Origin: Bog-473 sp963834405
Lineage (GTDB): Bacteria > Actinomycetota > Acidimicrobiia > Acidimicrobiales > RAAP-2
Length of the DNA: 64,000 nt
Assembly: GCA_963834405.1 (NCBI GenBank)
Contig: CAWIBX010000003.1
Coordinates: 377,529-441,528 of the forward strand
Reading direction: 5' to 3'
In this document: positions 32,894-41,941 of the stretch, in pieces
Layout of the letters: the number at the start of each line of letters is the position of its first letter
How positions within the stretch are numbered: position 1 is the stretch's first letter
Position numbers and translations under genes: made by a program
The notes under the pieces: model-generated
Databases searched by the model: none
Told to the model about the DNA's origin: nothing
Seen by the model: only the letters and a program-made list of their open reading frames with translations

Positions 32894-34066
32894 GTGGAGC
32901 CGTTCGACCGGATCGACGACCCCGTCAAGCTGCGCCGGCTCGTGCAGGCGATCATCATCCTCGACGCCGAGCTCAGCCTCCCGGTGGTGTTGCGTCGCAT
33001 CATTGAGGAAGCGCGCGACCTAGTCGACGCGCAGTACGGCGCGCTGGGTGTGCTGACCGAGGACGGACAGGCGCTGGACCAGTTCCTCACGGTCGGACTC
33101 ACCGCCGAGGAGGAGCAGGCCATCGGGCCGCGGCCGACCGGGCGGGGGGTGCTGGGCACGCTCATCGCCGACGACAAGCCCTTGCGGCTGGCGAACCTCG
33201 CGGACAGCCCGGACAGCTTCGGGTTCCCGCTCGCGCACCCGAAGATGTCGTCTTTCCTCGGCGTGCCGGTGCGGGTGCACGGCGAGGTGTACGGCAACCT
33301 CTATCTGACCAACAAGCGCACGGGCGACGAGTTCTCCGAGGACGACGAGGCCACCGCGGCGGCCCTGGCCATGGCGGCCGGCATCGCCATTGAGAACGCC
33401 CGTCTCCACTCCCTGGTACGGGACCACGCGCTGACGGAGGACCGGGACCGCATCGCCCGCGACCTGCACGACTCGGTGATCCAGCGGCTCTTCGCCATCG
33501 GTCTGTCGCTGCAGGGCACGGCGCGGCTCGTGGAGCGGCCCGAGGCGGTGCTGCGGATCGCGGAGGCGATCGACAAGCTGGACGAGACCATCCGGCAGCT
33601 CCGTAAGGCCATCTTCGACATAGAGCTCACCATCAACAAGGAAGGTATCCACCCCAAGGTGCTCGACCTCGCGCACGAGCTGAAGCCGGTGCTGGGCTTG
33701 AACCCGCAGGTCTCGGTGATCGGCCCGGTGGACCGGGTGGTGACGGGACAGCTCGCGGACACGGTGCTGGCCGTCTTGCGCGAGGCGCTCACCAACGTCG
33801 GGCGCCACGCCGACGCGTCCAAAGCGGTCATCACGCTCACCGCCGGCGACGAGCTCCGCCTCGTCGTGGCCGACGACGGCCGGGGGATCGGCGACGGCAA
33901 TGGCGACGCCGGCGATGGCGGGCTCGGTCTCAAGAACATGCGCCAGCGCGCCGAGCGACTCGGCGGGGGCATGGAGATCGGGACGTCGCGTGAGGGCGGG
34001 ACCAGGCTCACCTGGCACGTCCCGTTGGAGGCCCTGGAGGACTTCGGGGTCGCACCCTCGGCCTGA
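32894..34066 (+). CDS. DosS/DosT-like GAF sensor histidine kinase
   Basis: A 390-residue soluble kinase. One GAF domain (about residues 20-170) contains FGFPLAHPKMSSFLGVPVRV and GNLYLTNK; a HisKA_3 domain has DRIARDLHDSVIQRLFAIGL with phospho-His192; and a HATPase domain has ADDGRGIGDG and GLGLKNMRQRAERLGGG. Aligned by eye with mycobacterial DosS as I recall it, His115 matches the heme ligand His149, Tyr137 matches distal Tyr171, and Gly52 falls where DosS has Glu87 and DosT has Gly85. That suggests a heme gas sensor of DosT type. Unlike DosS/DosT there is only one GAF domain. It is divergent from the DosR-like gene. Confidence 0.9.
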   Translation: MEPFDRIDDPVKLRRLVQAIIILDAELSLPVVLRRIIEEARDLVDAQYGALGVLTEDGQALDQFLTVGLTAEEEQAIGPRPTGRGVLGTLIADDKPLRLANLADSPDSFGFPLAHPKMSSFLGVPVRVHGEVYGNLYLTNKRTGDEFSEDDEATAAALAMAAGIAIENARLHSLVRDHALTEDRDRIARDLHDSVIQRLFAIGLSLQGTARLVERPEAVLRIAEAIDKLDETIRQLRKAIFDIELTINKEGIHPKVLDLAHELKPVLGLNPQVSVIGPVDRVVTGQLADTVLAVLREALTNVGRHADASKAVITLTAGDELRLVVADDGRGIGDGNGDAGDGGLGLKNMRQRAERLGGGMEIGTSREGGTRLTWHVPLEALEDFGVAPSA

Positions 34067-34067
34067 A

Positions 34068-35390
34068 TCAGGCCCCGGCCCGCCGGGCCGAGCACACCTC
34101 GGCGAACCCGTCCTCCACGCAGCCCGCCAGCTTGGCGCTGTCCGGCACGGCGGCGGCGTCGACCGTGAGGCCGATGCAGGCCCGGGTGCCCGCCGAGACG
34201 AGCGACACGTTGAGGGCGGCACCGGACGGGGGTGCGAACGCGTAGATGCCCGACACCGGGGCCCCGGCGATGGAGGTCGGTCCCGGCGGGCCGGGCAGGT
34301 TGGTGACGCAGACGTCGGTGCCGCGGAGCATGGCGCCCCACAGGTTCCGGGCGACAGGCCCGGGCAGCGCGCTCAGACCCGTGGCGAGGACGTCGCTCAC
34401 CGCGAGGCCCGGCGCCTGCTTCCAAGCGCTGGTCAGGGCCCGGACCTCGTGCACGCACTCGGCCACGTCCGCGTGGACGGGGATCACGAAGCGCGCCGGC
34501 ACGAAGTGGTTGCCGCTGCCGGAGGTCCCGCCGGCGCGCACGTTGATCGGCATGAGGGCGCGGAACCCGGTGCTGATCACACCATGCTGCTCGTGGTAGA
34601 GGGTGAGGCCCCGCACGACCGAGGCCACGAAGACGTCGTTCACGGTGCCGTCCCAGGCCTTGGCCGCTTGGACCAGCGAGCGCAGTTCCAGGTCGAGGAT
34701 CTCGGCGTGGCGGCGCGCACCGCGCCCGGTCATGATCGTCGAGACCGGGCGTCCGGCCGGTGCCATGAGACGCGCCACGGACTCGCTCAACTCGCTCAGC
34801 CGGCCGAGCGTGCGGAACGGGTGGAACAGCGCGTCCCTGGCCTCGTCGACGAGCTCGACGGCTCGGGGCAGGTCGCGTCCGTGCTGACGGGGAGCCGCCT
34901 CCGGCACCGAATCCGTCGGCGGTGACGCGGACGGCTCCGGCGGGTCGAACAGCCCGGCCAGCACGGCCAGGCCGCCGACGCCGTCGATCACGGCGTGGTG
35001 CACCTTGAGGAGCAGCGCCGACCTGTCGTCGGGAAGTCCCTCTACCAGGACGGCCTCCCACAGTGGCAAGGCCGGGTCGAACGCGCCCGATGCCATGGCC
35101 TGCGCCACGTCCAGGACGCCCCGCGTGTCCTCGCGCTCGGCCAGCCGCAGGCGCCGGACGTGGTCGCCCAGCTCGAACGCCGGGTCCGGGACGAACCGGG
35201 GCCGACCCCGGCCCGGCAGTCGGGGGACGGCCCGGGCGCGCAACCTCGGAACGGCGGTGGTCAGTTCGCCGATGCGCTCGCGCACGGCGTTCCATGCGGG
35301 GGTGGACTGCAGCGCCACGAGCGCCACCACGTTGGGCCGCATCACCGGGTCGGCCCCGATGGCCCAGAGGAGAGCGTCGGACCCGCTCAT
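34068..35390 (-). CDS. Wax ester synthase/diacylglycerol acyltransferase (WS/DGAT)
   Basis: This enzyme esterifies diacylglycerol or fatty alcohol with acyl-CoA to store neutral lipid. The catalytic motif HHAVIDG is at residues 131-137, preceded by PLWEAVLVEGLPDDRSALLLK. The C-terminal domain shows the family's NLPGPPGP and INVRAGG-type blocks (LMPINVRAG, CVTNLPGPPG). The 440-residue length is typical. The ATG behind GGGAGGGTGGACACC is chosen because the family begins near M-S-x-x-D-A-L-x-W; two earlier in-frame starts exist. It ends one base from the sensor-kinase gene. In Mycobacterium tuberculosis the DosR regulon includes such an enzyme (tgs1). Confidence 0.9.
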   Translation of the reverse strand: MSGSDALLWAIGADPVMRPNVVALVALQSTPAWNAVRERIGELTTAVPRLRARAVPRLPGRGRPRFVPDPAFELGDHVRRLRLAEREDTRGVLDVAQAMASGAFDPALPLWEAVLVEGLPDDRSALLLKVHHAVIDGVGGLAVLAGLFDPPEPSASPPTDSVPEAAPRQHGRDLPRAVELVDEARDALFHPFRTLGRLSELSESVARLMAPAGRPVSTIMTGRGARRHAEILDLELRSLVQAAKAWDGTVNDVFVASVVRGLTLYHEQHGVISTGFRALMPINVRAGGTSGSGNHFVPARFVIPVHADVAECVHEVRALTSAWKQAPGLAVSDVLATGLSALPGPVARNLWGAMLRGTDVCVTNLPGPPGPTSIAGAPVSGIYAFAPPSGAALNVSLVSAGTRACIGLTVDAAAVPDSAKLAGCVEDGFAEVCSARRAGA

Positions 35391-35484
35391 GGTGTCCACC
35401 CTCCCGGCGGTCCTGTCGAAGGGTTCCGTAACAGCCATCAGCCCTCCAATGCCGGCACCACGTGCCAACGGAGAAGGGTAGACC

Positions 35485-35490
35485 TAGCAT
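35485..35490 (+). promoter_or_regulatory. -10 element for the MFS gene (leaderless)
   Basis: TAGCAT, 6 bases upstream of the ATG of the transporter. There is no ribosome-binding sequence. Confidence 0.4.
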
Positions 35491-35496
35491 CGGCCC

Positions 35497-37335
35497 ATGA
35501 CCACTGCGGCGGACTCGGTTCCTGCGCCCCGGCACGGAGGGCTATATAACGTCCTCTGGCGCCGGCAGCTCTATCGCTACCCCGACACCCTGCCGCGGCT
35601 CGGCTACCTGGCCATCGTCGTGCTCACGACGATCATGCTCTATTACCTCTACTACGTGGAGGGGGCGGTCACACCGCTGCTGCTGCCCTACTACCACATG
35701 TCGTTCGCGTTCTTCCTCTATCTGCTGGTGGTCTCCAACGCCATCGGCGCGTTCAGCGCGTTCATCGGTGGGCTCTCGGACAAGATCGGCCGCGCCAACC
35801 TCACGATTTACGGGACGCTGTTGGTGGCGCTGATTCAGCTCTTCGCCATCCCTCACATCAGCGACAAGTGGTGGTTCGCGGCCTCCTATTGCGTGATCGG
35901 GTTCGTGGAGGGTGTGATCCTCGTCTCGACCCCCGCCCTGATGCGCGACTTCTCCCCGCAGCTCGGACGCGGCGCGGCCATGGGGTTCTGGGCGCTCGGC
36001 CCCACGATGGGCGCGCTGGCCGCGAGCCTGGTGGCGACGCACACCCTCACCCACCTCAGGCCGTTCCAGGACCAGTTCATCATTTCAGGGCTCGTTTGCC
36101 TCGGCGTGGTCATCGTCGCGTTCTTCTTCCTGCGCGAGCTCTCGCCGCAGCTGCGGGACCAGCTCATGGTCACCGAACGTGAGCGGGCCTTGGTCGAGGC
36201 GCGGGCGATGGGCATTGACGTCCAGAAGGCGACCCAGCACCCCATCCGCTCCATGATGAAGATCGACCTGATCACGTCGTCGATCGCCATCTCGGTGTTC
36301 CTGCTCTTCTACTACGCGTCGGTCAGCGTGCTCACCATCTACTGGGTGGTGACGTTCAGCCGCTCCACGGCCGATGCGAACGGTATCAACGTGTGGCTCG
36401 CCGCCTTCTTGTCGGGGGCACTGGTCGTGGCCGGTGCGCTGTCCGACCTGATCCGGGTGCGCAAGCCCTTCATGCTGGTCGGGGCCATTTGCGGCATCAT
36501 CATGCTGTGGTTCCTGATAATGCAGACCGACCACCCACACACGGGGTACTACTCGAACGTCCTCGTGATTGTGCTGCTGGCCATCTCCATCGCGACTGCG
36601 TACGCACCGTGGATGGCGAACTACACCGAACAAGTGGAGTCGCATAACCCTGCCCTCACCGCCTCCGGGCTCGCCGTGTGGGGCTGGATCCTGCGCATCA
36701 CCGTCGCCCTGTCCTTCCTCGTTCTGCCCCACGTCATCACGACGTCGACCGTGCTAGTGGACAACCAGGCCGCCGCGACCGGGCTCCAGGCGATTCAGGC
36801 GGCCAAGCCCTACGCGCCGAACACGTCCACGTTGAAGTGCAATCCGACACCCGCGCCGCCGGACGTCATCGCCGGGCTGCAGGCGACCGACCAGCCTGGC
36901 CCCCAGACGTTCGCCACCATCCTCCAGGGCTGCAACAGCACCCACAACCTGCTGAAGGCGATCGCCGCCGCGGGCGGCCTGTCCAACCCCCAGGTCCAGG
37001 GCCTGACCGCCTTCAACCCACTGGCGACAGACATCCAGAATGGCCAGCCGGTGAGTCAGGCCGAGATCGCATCCAAGGTGGGAGTCCACTCTCAGAACCT
37101 GGCCGGCCTCCTCGTGGCGGAGCAGAAGCTGCTGCCCGCCCAGAAGGCGTCGGCCGGGGAGTGGAAGCGCTGGTGGACGGTCTGCATGATCGGCATGGCT
37201 GTATTCGCCCTGCTGGTCTTCACCATGCGGGGACGCTGGAGCCCGCGGGCGGCCCGCCGCGACTTCGAGGAGCACGAGCGCAAGGTCACCGAGGAGCTGG
37301 CCAAGCTGGTCGGCGAGGTGGCCCCGGTCGCCTGA
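35497..37335 (+). CDS. Major facilitator superfamily transporter with large loop before the last helix
   Basis: Twelve membrane segments can be traced. The first is GYLAIVVLTTIMLYYLYYV, a conserved loop with GGLSDKIGRANLTIYG corresponds to the MFS G-x-x-x-D-R-x-G motif, and the last is WTVCMIGMAVFALLVF. The oddity is a ~140-residue hydrophilic insert with two cysteines (CNPTPAPPDV, GCNSTHNL) between helices 11 and 12, expected outside the cell, which makes the protein 612 residues long instead of ~430. Substrate is unknown. It is divergent from the WS/DGAT gene with a -10 element 6 bases before the ATG. Confidence 0.85.
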   Translation: MTTAADSVPAPRHGGLYNVLWRRQLYRYPDTLPRLGYLAIVVLTTIMLYYLYYVEGAVTPLLLPYYHMSFAFFLYLLVVSNAIGAFSAFIGGLSDKIGRANLTIYGTLLVALIQLFAIPHISDKWWFAASYCVIGFVEGVILVSTPALMRDFSPQLGRGAAMGFWALGPTMGALAASLVATHTLTHLRPFQDQFIISGLVCLGVVIVAFFFLRELSPQLRDQLMVTERERALVEARAMGIDVQKATQHPIRSMMKIDLITSSIAISVFLLFYYASVSVLTIYWVVTFSRSTADANGINVWLAAFLSGALVVAGALSDLIRVRKPFMLVGAICGIIMLWFLIMQTDHPHTGYYSNVLVIVLLAISIATAYAPWMANYTEQVESHNPALTASGLAVWGWILRITVALSFLVLPHVITTSTVLVDNQAAATGLQAIQAAKPYAPNTSTLKCNPTPAPPDVIAGLQATDQPGPQTFATILQGCNSTHNLLKAIAAAGGLSNPQVQGLTAFNPLATDIQNGQPVSQAEIASKVGVHSQNLAGLLVAEQKLLPAQKASAGEWKRWWTVCMIGMAVFALLVFTMRGRWSPRAARRDFEEHERKVTEELAKLVGEVAPVA

Positions 37336-37408
37336 TCGAATCCCCGCAACCTGCGTGGGCGTAAGCCCAGGTCGTAGGGTTCTCGTCGCCACCGAGCTGG
37401 GAGGGACC

Positions 37409-38575
37409 ATGGCTCTCGCATTGGACGGGCTGCGGGTGATTGATGCGGACACGCACCTCACCGAGGCCCACGACCTGTGGACGAAGCGCGCACCGGCCAA
37501 GTACAAGGACCGGGTCCCCCACGTGGTCGACGTCGAGGGCAAGCCCATGTGGTACGTCGACGGCGCCGAGCTCGGTTTCGCCGGCGGTGGCGGCGTCATC
37601 GACCGCGAGGGGGGCAAGGGCCGCGCCGCCGAGGCGCTCTTCGAGTGGACGCAGGAACGGATCCACCTCGGCGCCTTCGACATACGGGCTCGCCTCGAGG
37701 TGATGGACGACTCAGGCGTGTACGCGCAGGTCTGCTTCCCAAACTCCATAGGCCTCGGCGGCCAGGGGATCTCCGACGTAGTGAAGGACCCCGAGCTCCG
37801 CCTCTTGTGCGTGCAGATCTACAACGACGCCGCGGCGGAGGTGCAGGCCAACAGCGGCGGACGCCTGATGGTGATCCCCGTCCTGCCGGCGTGGGACGTC
37901 GACGCCGCGGTGGCCGAGGCGACGCGCGTCGCCGACATGGACCTGCGCGGCGTGAACATCACGTCGGATCCCAACGACGTCGGCGGGCCGGACCTGGCCC
38001 ACCGGGCCTGGGACCCGCTGTGGGACGTGTGCGAGGAGAGGCACCTGCCCGTCCACTTCCACATCGGTGCCAGCCTGACGACGATGACGTACTTCGGTAC
38101 CTACCCCTGGGAGTCGCAGGACGAGAACACCAAGCTGGCCATTGGCGGCACGCTGCTCTTCATCGGCAACGCGCGCGTCGTGACCAACATCATCCTGAGC
38201 GGCATGCTCGATCGGCACCCGAAGCTGCAGATGGTCTCGGTCGAGAGCGGCGTCGGCTGGGTCCCCTTCATCCTCGAGGCTCTCGACTACGAGATGTCGG
38301 AGAATGCCCCTGACCAACTCGACTCGCTGTCGATGCTCCCCTCGGAGTACTTCAAACGCAACCTCTACGCCACGTTCTGGTTCGAGCGGAAGAACCTGCC
38401 GACGCTCGTCGAGTCGGTCGGCGCCGACCGCATCCTTTTCGAGACGGACTTCCCGCACCCGACGTGCCTCTACCCCAAGCCGCTCGACACGGTCGCCGAG
38501 AAGATGTCGGTCCTGACGCCCGAGCAACAGCGCAAGATCCTCGGCGAGAACGCGGCGAAGCTCTACCGGCTCTGA
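37409..38575 (+). CDS. Metal-dependent amidohydrolase (Amidohydro_2 / 2-pyrone-dicarboxylate hydrolase-like)
   Basis: A 388-residue TIM-barrel hydrolase. It starts LRVIDADTHLTEAHDLW, the D-x-D-x-H metal entrance of this group. Other conserved parts are VMDDSGVYAQVCFPN, HFHIGASL with its metal-binding His, and FETDFPHPTCLYP with the catalytic Asp near the end. These enzymes are often decarboxylases or hydrolases of aromatic-ring-cleavage products; the exact substrate is not readable. The ATG behind GGGAGGGACC is preferred. A TAGGGT -10 element lies 28 bases upstream. Confidence 0.87.
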   Translation: MALALDGLRVIDADTHLTEAHDLWTKRAPAKYKDRVPHVVDVEGKPMWYVDGAELGFAGGGGVIDREGGKGRAAEALFEWTQERIHLGAFDIRARLEVMDDSGVYAQVCFPNSIGLGGQGISDVVKDPELRLLCVQIYNDAAAEVQANSGGRLMVIPVLPAWDVDAAVAEATRVADMDLRGVNITSDPNDVGGPDLAHRAWDPLWDVCEERHLPVHFHIGASLTTMTYFGTYPWESQDENTKLAIGGTLLFIGNARVVTNIILSGMLDRHPKLQMVSVESGVGWVPFILEALDYEMSENAPDQLDSLSMLPSEYFKRNLYATFWFERKNLPTLVESVGADRILFETDFPHPTCLYPKPLDTVAEKMSVLTPEQQRKILGENAAKLYRL

Positions 38576-38989
38576 CCGGAACGGGCACCGGCCGCCATGC
38601 CCATCGCGACCGCGGGCGAACAGGTGCACGGCCCCCGGACCGCTGAGACGCACACCGGCCCGCGAGCCTGAGTCCAGCCAGGGCGGGGGTGTAGGAGTCC
38701 ACCGCCCATTGCAGGCGGGACAGGCTGGTGTCGGGCCCCCGCGCCATGTCGGCGAGCGCGACGCCGGCGCCGCCGGCGGTCGCACGAGCTGAACGACAAA
38801 GAATCCGAGGCCGCCGGCCGGCAGGGACAGGCCCGCACGGTGCCAGGAATTGCGCACTTGAGGTTGTCCGTACCCCGTGGGCGTGATCGCCAGGGGTCGG
38901 AGGTGGCTCCGAAACGTCCGGTTGCAACGGTCCCGGCGCAGGCACGTCCGCGGCGCCGCGGACAGCGATCGTCACACCGCGCGTGCAGT
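38576..38989. other. Non-coding stretch between amidohydrolase and tRNA-Leu
   Basis: About 410 bases of very GC-rich sequence. The reading frames present are out-of-frame extensions of neighbours without protein-like character. I see no promoter, hairpin or RNA I could name. Confidence 0.5.
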
Positions 38990-39076
<87 letters not shown>

Positions 39077-39222
39077 GAGTGACCGGACAACAGTAGTCGC
39101 TGCGCCCCGAGGCCCCGGTAGGGCGGGGAGCCCGCGCCGGCGTGCGACCGCCCTAGGTGACCAGGTCAGACGGCTGCCGAATCCCGGCCCAGCGCGGCGG
39201 GCCAGTAATCTCTGGGGGACCT

Positions 39223-39879
39223 ATGGGACTCCAGCAGTTTGAGGAGCGCCTCGAGCGTCTGGTGGAGGGAACGTTGGCCAAACCGTTTCGGAGCAACCTC
39301 CAGCCGGTCGAAATCGGCCGGAGGTTGACCCGTGAGATGGACCTGCATCGGCGGGTCGGCGTGCGGGGCCTCATCGCGCCCAACGCGTTCGCCGTGACCC
39401 TGTCGCCGGCCGACGTCGCCCGGTTCACCAACTTCATAGACGCCCTTTCCCGGGAGCTCTCGGACGCTGCCCGCGAGCACGCGCGCATTGAGTCGTACTC
39501 CTTCGTCGGGCCGGTCGAGGTCGAGATCTACGAAGGGTCGAACCTCAAGCCGGGGCGGTTCACCGTGACCGCCGAGGTCCGGGAGAGCGAGGACGGCGGG
39601 TTCCTGGCCGAGCTGGTCCTGCCCGACGGCCGGCGGATGTCGCTGGGCTCGGAGCCCCTGGTCATCGGGCGCCTCCCCGAGTGCGACGTTGTGCTGGCTG
39701 ACTCCAACGTCAGCCGACGCCATGCCGAGCTGCGGCGGAAGGGCGACGGGGTCTTCGTGACCGATCTCGGCTCCACCAACGGGACCAGGGTGAACGGCGC
39801 CCCGGTCCGGGAGCAGCTCCTCAACAGTGGGGACGAGATCAGTGTGGGGTCCACGAGACTCATCTTCGAAATGTCGTGA
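39223..39879 (+). CDS. fhaA: FhaA-like protein: DUF3662 plus FHA domain
   Basis: The N-terminal DUF3662 domain is clear: LQQFEERLERLVEGTLAKPF, VEIGRRLTREMDLH and VAPN-like LIAPNAFAVTLSP. The C-terminal FHA domain follows with VIGRLPECDVVLADSNVSRRHAEL, then LGSTNGTRVNG, which binds phosphothreonine. It is shorter than mycobacterial FhaA (no long linker). FHA proteins bind PknB-phosphorylated partners to regulate cell-wall synthesis. First gene of the fhaA-fhaB-pstP run, overlapping fhaB by 4 bases. A TAATCT -10-like hexamer lies 11 bases before the ATG, with GGGGGA between them. Confidence 0.9.
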   Translation: MGLQQFEERLERLVEGTLAKPFRSNLQPVEIGRRLTREMDLHRRVGVRGLIAPNAFAVTLSPADVARFTNFIDALSRELSDAAREHARIESYSFVGPVEVEIYEGSNLKPGRFTVTAEVRESEDGGFLAELVLPDGRRMSLGSEPLVIGRLPECDVVLADSNVSRRHAELRRKGDGVFVTDLGSTNGTRVNGAPVREQLLNSGDEISVGSTRLIFEMS

Positions 39880-40394
39880 CGGCACCGGCGGCTGTGGCGG
39901 ACATGCTCGCCACGCAAAATCTGAACGCGGTGCTCCGCGTGATGCAGTGGAGCGTCATCGCGCTCATTTTCATTTTCTTCCTGCGCGTCATTCGTGCGGT
40001 GTGGGTCGAGATGAGCCCGGTCACCATCCGCAAGACGCGCGCGCAGAAGCGTGAAGAGAGGTCGGCGGCGCGTCCGCCCGACCGTCCCCGGGCGAAGCGC
40101 AGGCAGCTGTACCTCAAGGTCGTGGAGCCAGGGGCACAGGCGGGACGCACCTTCGACCTCGACGACGAGCTCACCGTCGGCCGCTCTCCAGGGTGCGGCG
40201 TTTCCATGCCCGACGACATCTACACCTCGACCCTGCACGCGCGCCTCTTCCGTCACAACGACCAGTTGTGGGTCGAGGACCTCGGCTCCACCAACGGCAC
40301 CTACGTCAACTCGGAGCGGATTACGCAGGCGATGCGCCTGGGCAAGGGCGACAACCTCCAGATCGGGTCCACCGTCTTCGAGGTGACGCGGTGA
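39876..40394 (+). CDS. fhaB: FhaB/FipA-like membrane FHA protein
   Basis: A single N-terminal membrane helix (VIALIFIFFLRVIRAVWV) is followed by a basic linker and a C-terminal FHA domain: VGRSPGCGVSMPDDIYTSTLHARL, then LGSTNGTYVNSERI. That is the layout of FhaB (172 residues here). In mycobacteria it is phosphorylated by PknB and recruits division proteins. Its GTG overlaps the end of fhaA (GTGA) and its TGA overlaps the start of pstP, so all three are coupled. Confidence 0.9.
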   Translation: MTAPAAVADMLATQNLNAVLRVMQWSVIALIFIFFLRVIRAVWVEMSPVTIRKTRAQKREERSAARPPDRPRAKRRQLYLKVVEPGAQAGRTFDLDDELTVGRSPGCGVSMPDDIYTSTLHARLFRHNDQLWVEDLGSTNGTYVNSERITQAMRLGKGDNLQIGSTVFEVTR

Positions 40395-41881
40395 CGGTGT
40401 TGCGTTCGGGGTCGGCGACGGACGTCGGGCGCGTGCGCCCGGTCAACCAGGACATGCCATTGGAACGCCCCAACCTCTATGCCGTCGCCGACGGGATGGG
40501 CGGCCACGCCGGCGGCGAGGTGGCGGCGCGCATCGCCGTGGAGACCCTCGACCACGCCTTCGACAAGGAGCCGACGGCGGTGGGGCTGCGTGAGGCCTTC
40601 ACCGAGGCCAACTCCGCCATTTGGCAGGAGAGCCAGGCCAATTCCGACCTGCGCGGCATGGGCACGACGCTCACGGCAATGGCCCTGGTTGGAGGGACGG
40701 ACGGCCACGACGTGCTGGCCCTGGCCAACGTGGGCGACTCGCGGGCATACGTGCTATCTGGTGACAACCTGATTCAGGTCACCGCCGACCACAGCCTGGC
40801 CGAGGAGCGGATGCGCCACGGGGAGATGACCGAGGAGGAGGCGGCGGTCCACCCGCAACGACACATTTTGACGCGGGCGCTCGGTGTGTCGTCCGAGGTG
40901 GAGACCGACATGTGGGAGCTCCACCTGCGCAGTGGCGACCGGGTTGTGCTCTGCAGCGACGGCCTGACCAACGAGGTCGGCATGGAGGACATGACCGACG
41001 TCCTCGTCGGCGTGGGCGACCCGAACGAGGCTGCCGAGCGGCTCGTCGAAATGGCCAACGAGCACGGTGGCTCCGACAACATCACCGTGATCGTCGTAGA
41101 CGTACAGGTCGGCGACGACGAGCACAAGGCCGTCTCCGTCGTAACTCCCCTCGGGGTCGGCGCCGCCGCGCTGGGCGGAGCGGCGGCCAACGGCGCCGAG
41201 CCGGATGGGACCGGTGAGGAGGGAGGGGCCGGCGCAGACACGGCCGAGCCCTCCATGGACGACACGCTGGCGCCGGGCGCCCGACTGGGCTTTGGCGACG
41301 AACCCACGACGCTGGCCGTGGAGGGACCCCACAGCGACGAGTTCTTCATCGGCGCCGCGGTGCCCGTCGCGCGCTCCTCGACCCGGGTCCCGCTGGAGGA
41401 GCAGCCGCCCGCGGCCGATGCGCCGCCGGAGAAGGAGAGCCGGGGGGCGCGGCGCCGCCGGCTGGGGATCCCGCGGCGCGTGACGCTGCGGGTGATCCTC
41501 TTCATCCTGTTGATCGCGGCTGTCCCGATCGCCGCCTACTTCGTGATCCGCTGGTACGCGTACGACAACTGGACGGTCACGCTGCGGGGCAACCAGGTGG
41601 TGATCACGCAGGGCCAACCCGGTGGCGTGCTCTGGTTCCACCCCCGGCTCGTCGACCGCACGCACAAGACCACGAAAGACATCCCGTTCGTCAGCCTGGG
41701 GGCGGTCAAGGCGGGGGTGCAGGAGCCGTCGCTGGCCGCAGCCAAGAACTACATCAACGGCCTCGTCGCGCAGAACAACAGCACGACCACGACGACCAGC
41801 ACCACCACGACCACCAAGGCCACCGGCAGCTCGACATCGACCACCGGTGGCTCGACGACCGCGACGAAGGCGGCACCATGA
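40391..41881 (+). CDS. pstP: PP2C-type Ser/Thr phosphatase PstP
   Basis: The PP2C fold is complete: VGRVRPVNQDM, AVADGMGGHAGGEVAARIA (metal-binding Asp), LANVGDSRAYVLSGDNL, VVLCSDGLTNEV and GGSDNITVIVVDV. After it come ~130 low-complexity residues, one membrane helix (LRVILFILLIAAVPIAAYFV) and an extracellular part ending in a Thr/Ser-rich tail. It reverses PknB phosphorylation. The 496-residue size matches mycobacterial PstP. Start is the GTG overlapping the fhaB stop. In most Actinomycetota rodA and pbpA come next; here pknB follows after 60 bases. Confidence 0.93.
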   Translation: MTVLRSGSATDVGRVRPVNQDMPLERPNLYAVADGMGGHAGGEVAARIAVETLDHAFDKEPTAVGLREAFTEANSAIWQESQANSDLRGMGTTLTAMALVGGTDGHDVLALANVGDSRAYVLSGDNLIQVTADHSLAEERMRHGEMTEEEAAVHPQRHILTRALGVSSEVETDMWELHLRSGDRVVLCSDGLTNEVGMEDMTDVLVGVGDPNEAAERLVEMANEHGGSDNITVIVVDVQVGDDEHKAVSVVTPLGVGAAALGGAAANGAEPDGTGEEGGAGADTAEPSMDDTLAPGARLGFGDEPTTLAVEGPHSDEFFIGAAVPVARSSTRVPLEEQPPAADAPPEKESRGARRRRLGIPRRVTLRVILFILLIAAVPIAAYFVIRWYAYDNWTVTLRGNQVVITQGQPGGVLWFHPRLVDRTHKTTKDIPFVSLGAVKAGVQEPSLAAAKNYINGLVAQNNSTTTTTSTTTTTKATGSSTSTTGGSTTATKAAP

Positions 41882-41926
41882 CCGTCGGATCGCACCCGCG
41901 CACCGTGCCGGCGACACCGGCCAGCG

Positions 41927-41932
41927 TAGGCT
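41927..41932 (+). promoter_or_regulatory. -10 element for leaderless pknB
   Basis: TAGGCT, 9 bases before the pknB ATG, with no Shine-Dalgarno sequence between. pknB may thus be transcribed separately from pstP. Confidence 0.4.
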
Positions 41933-41941
41933 CAGGACGCC

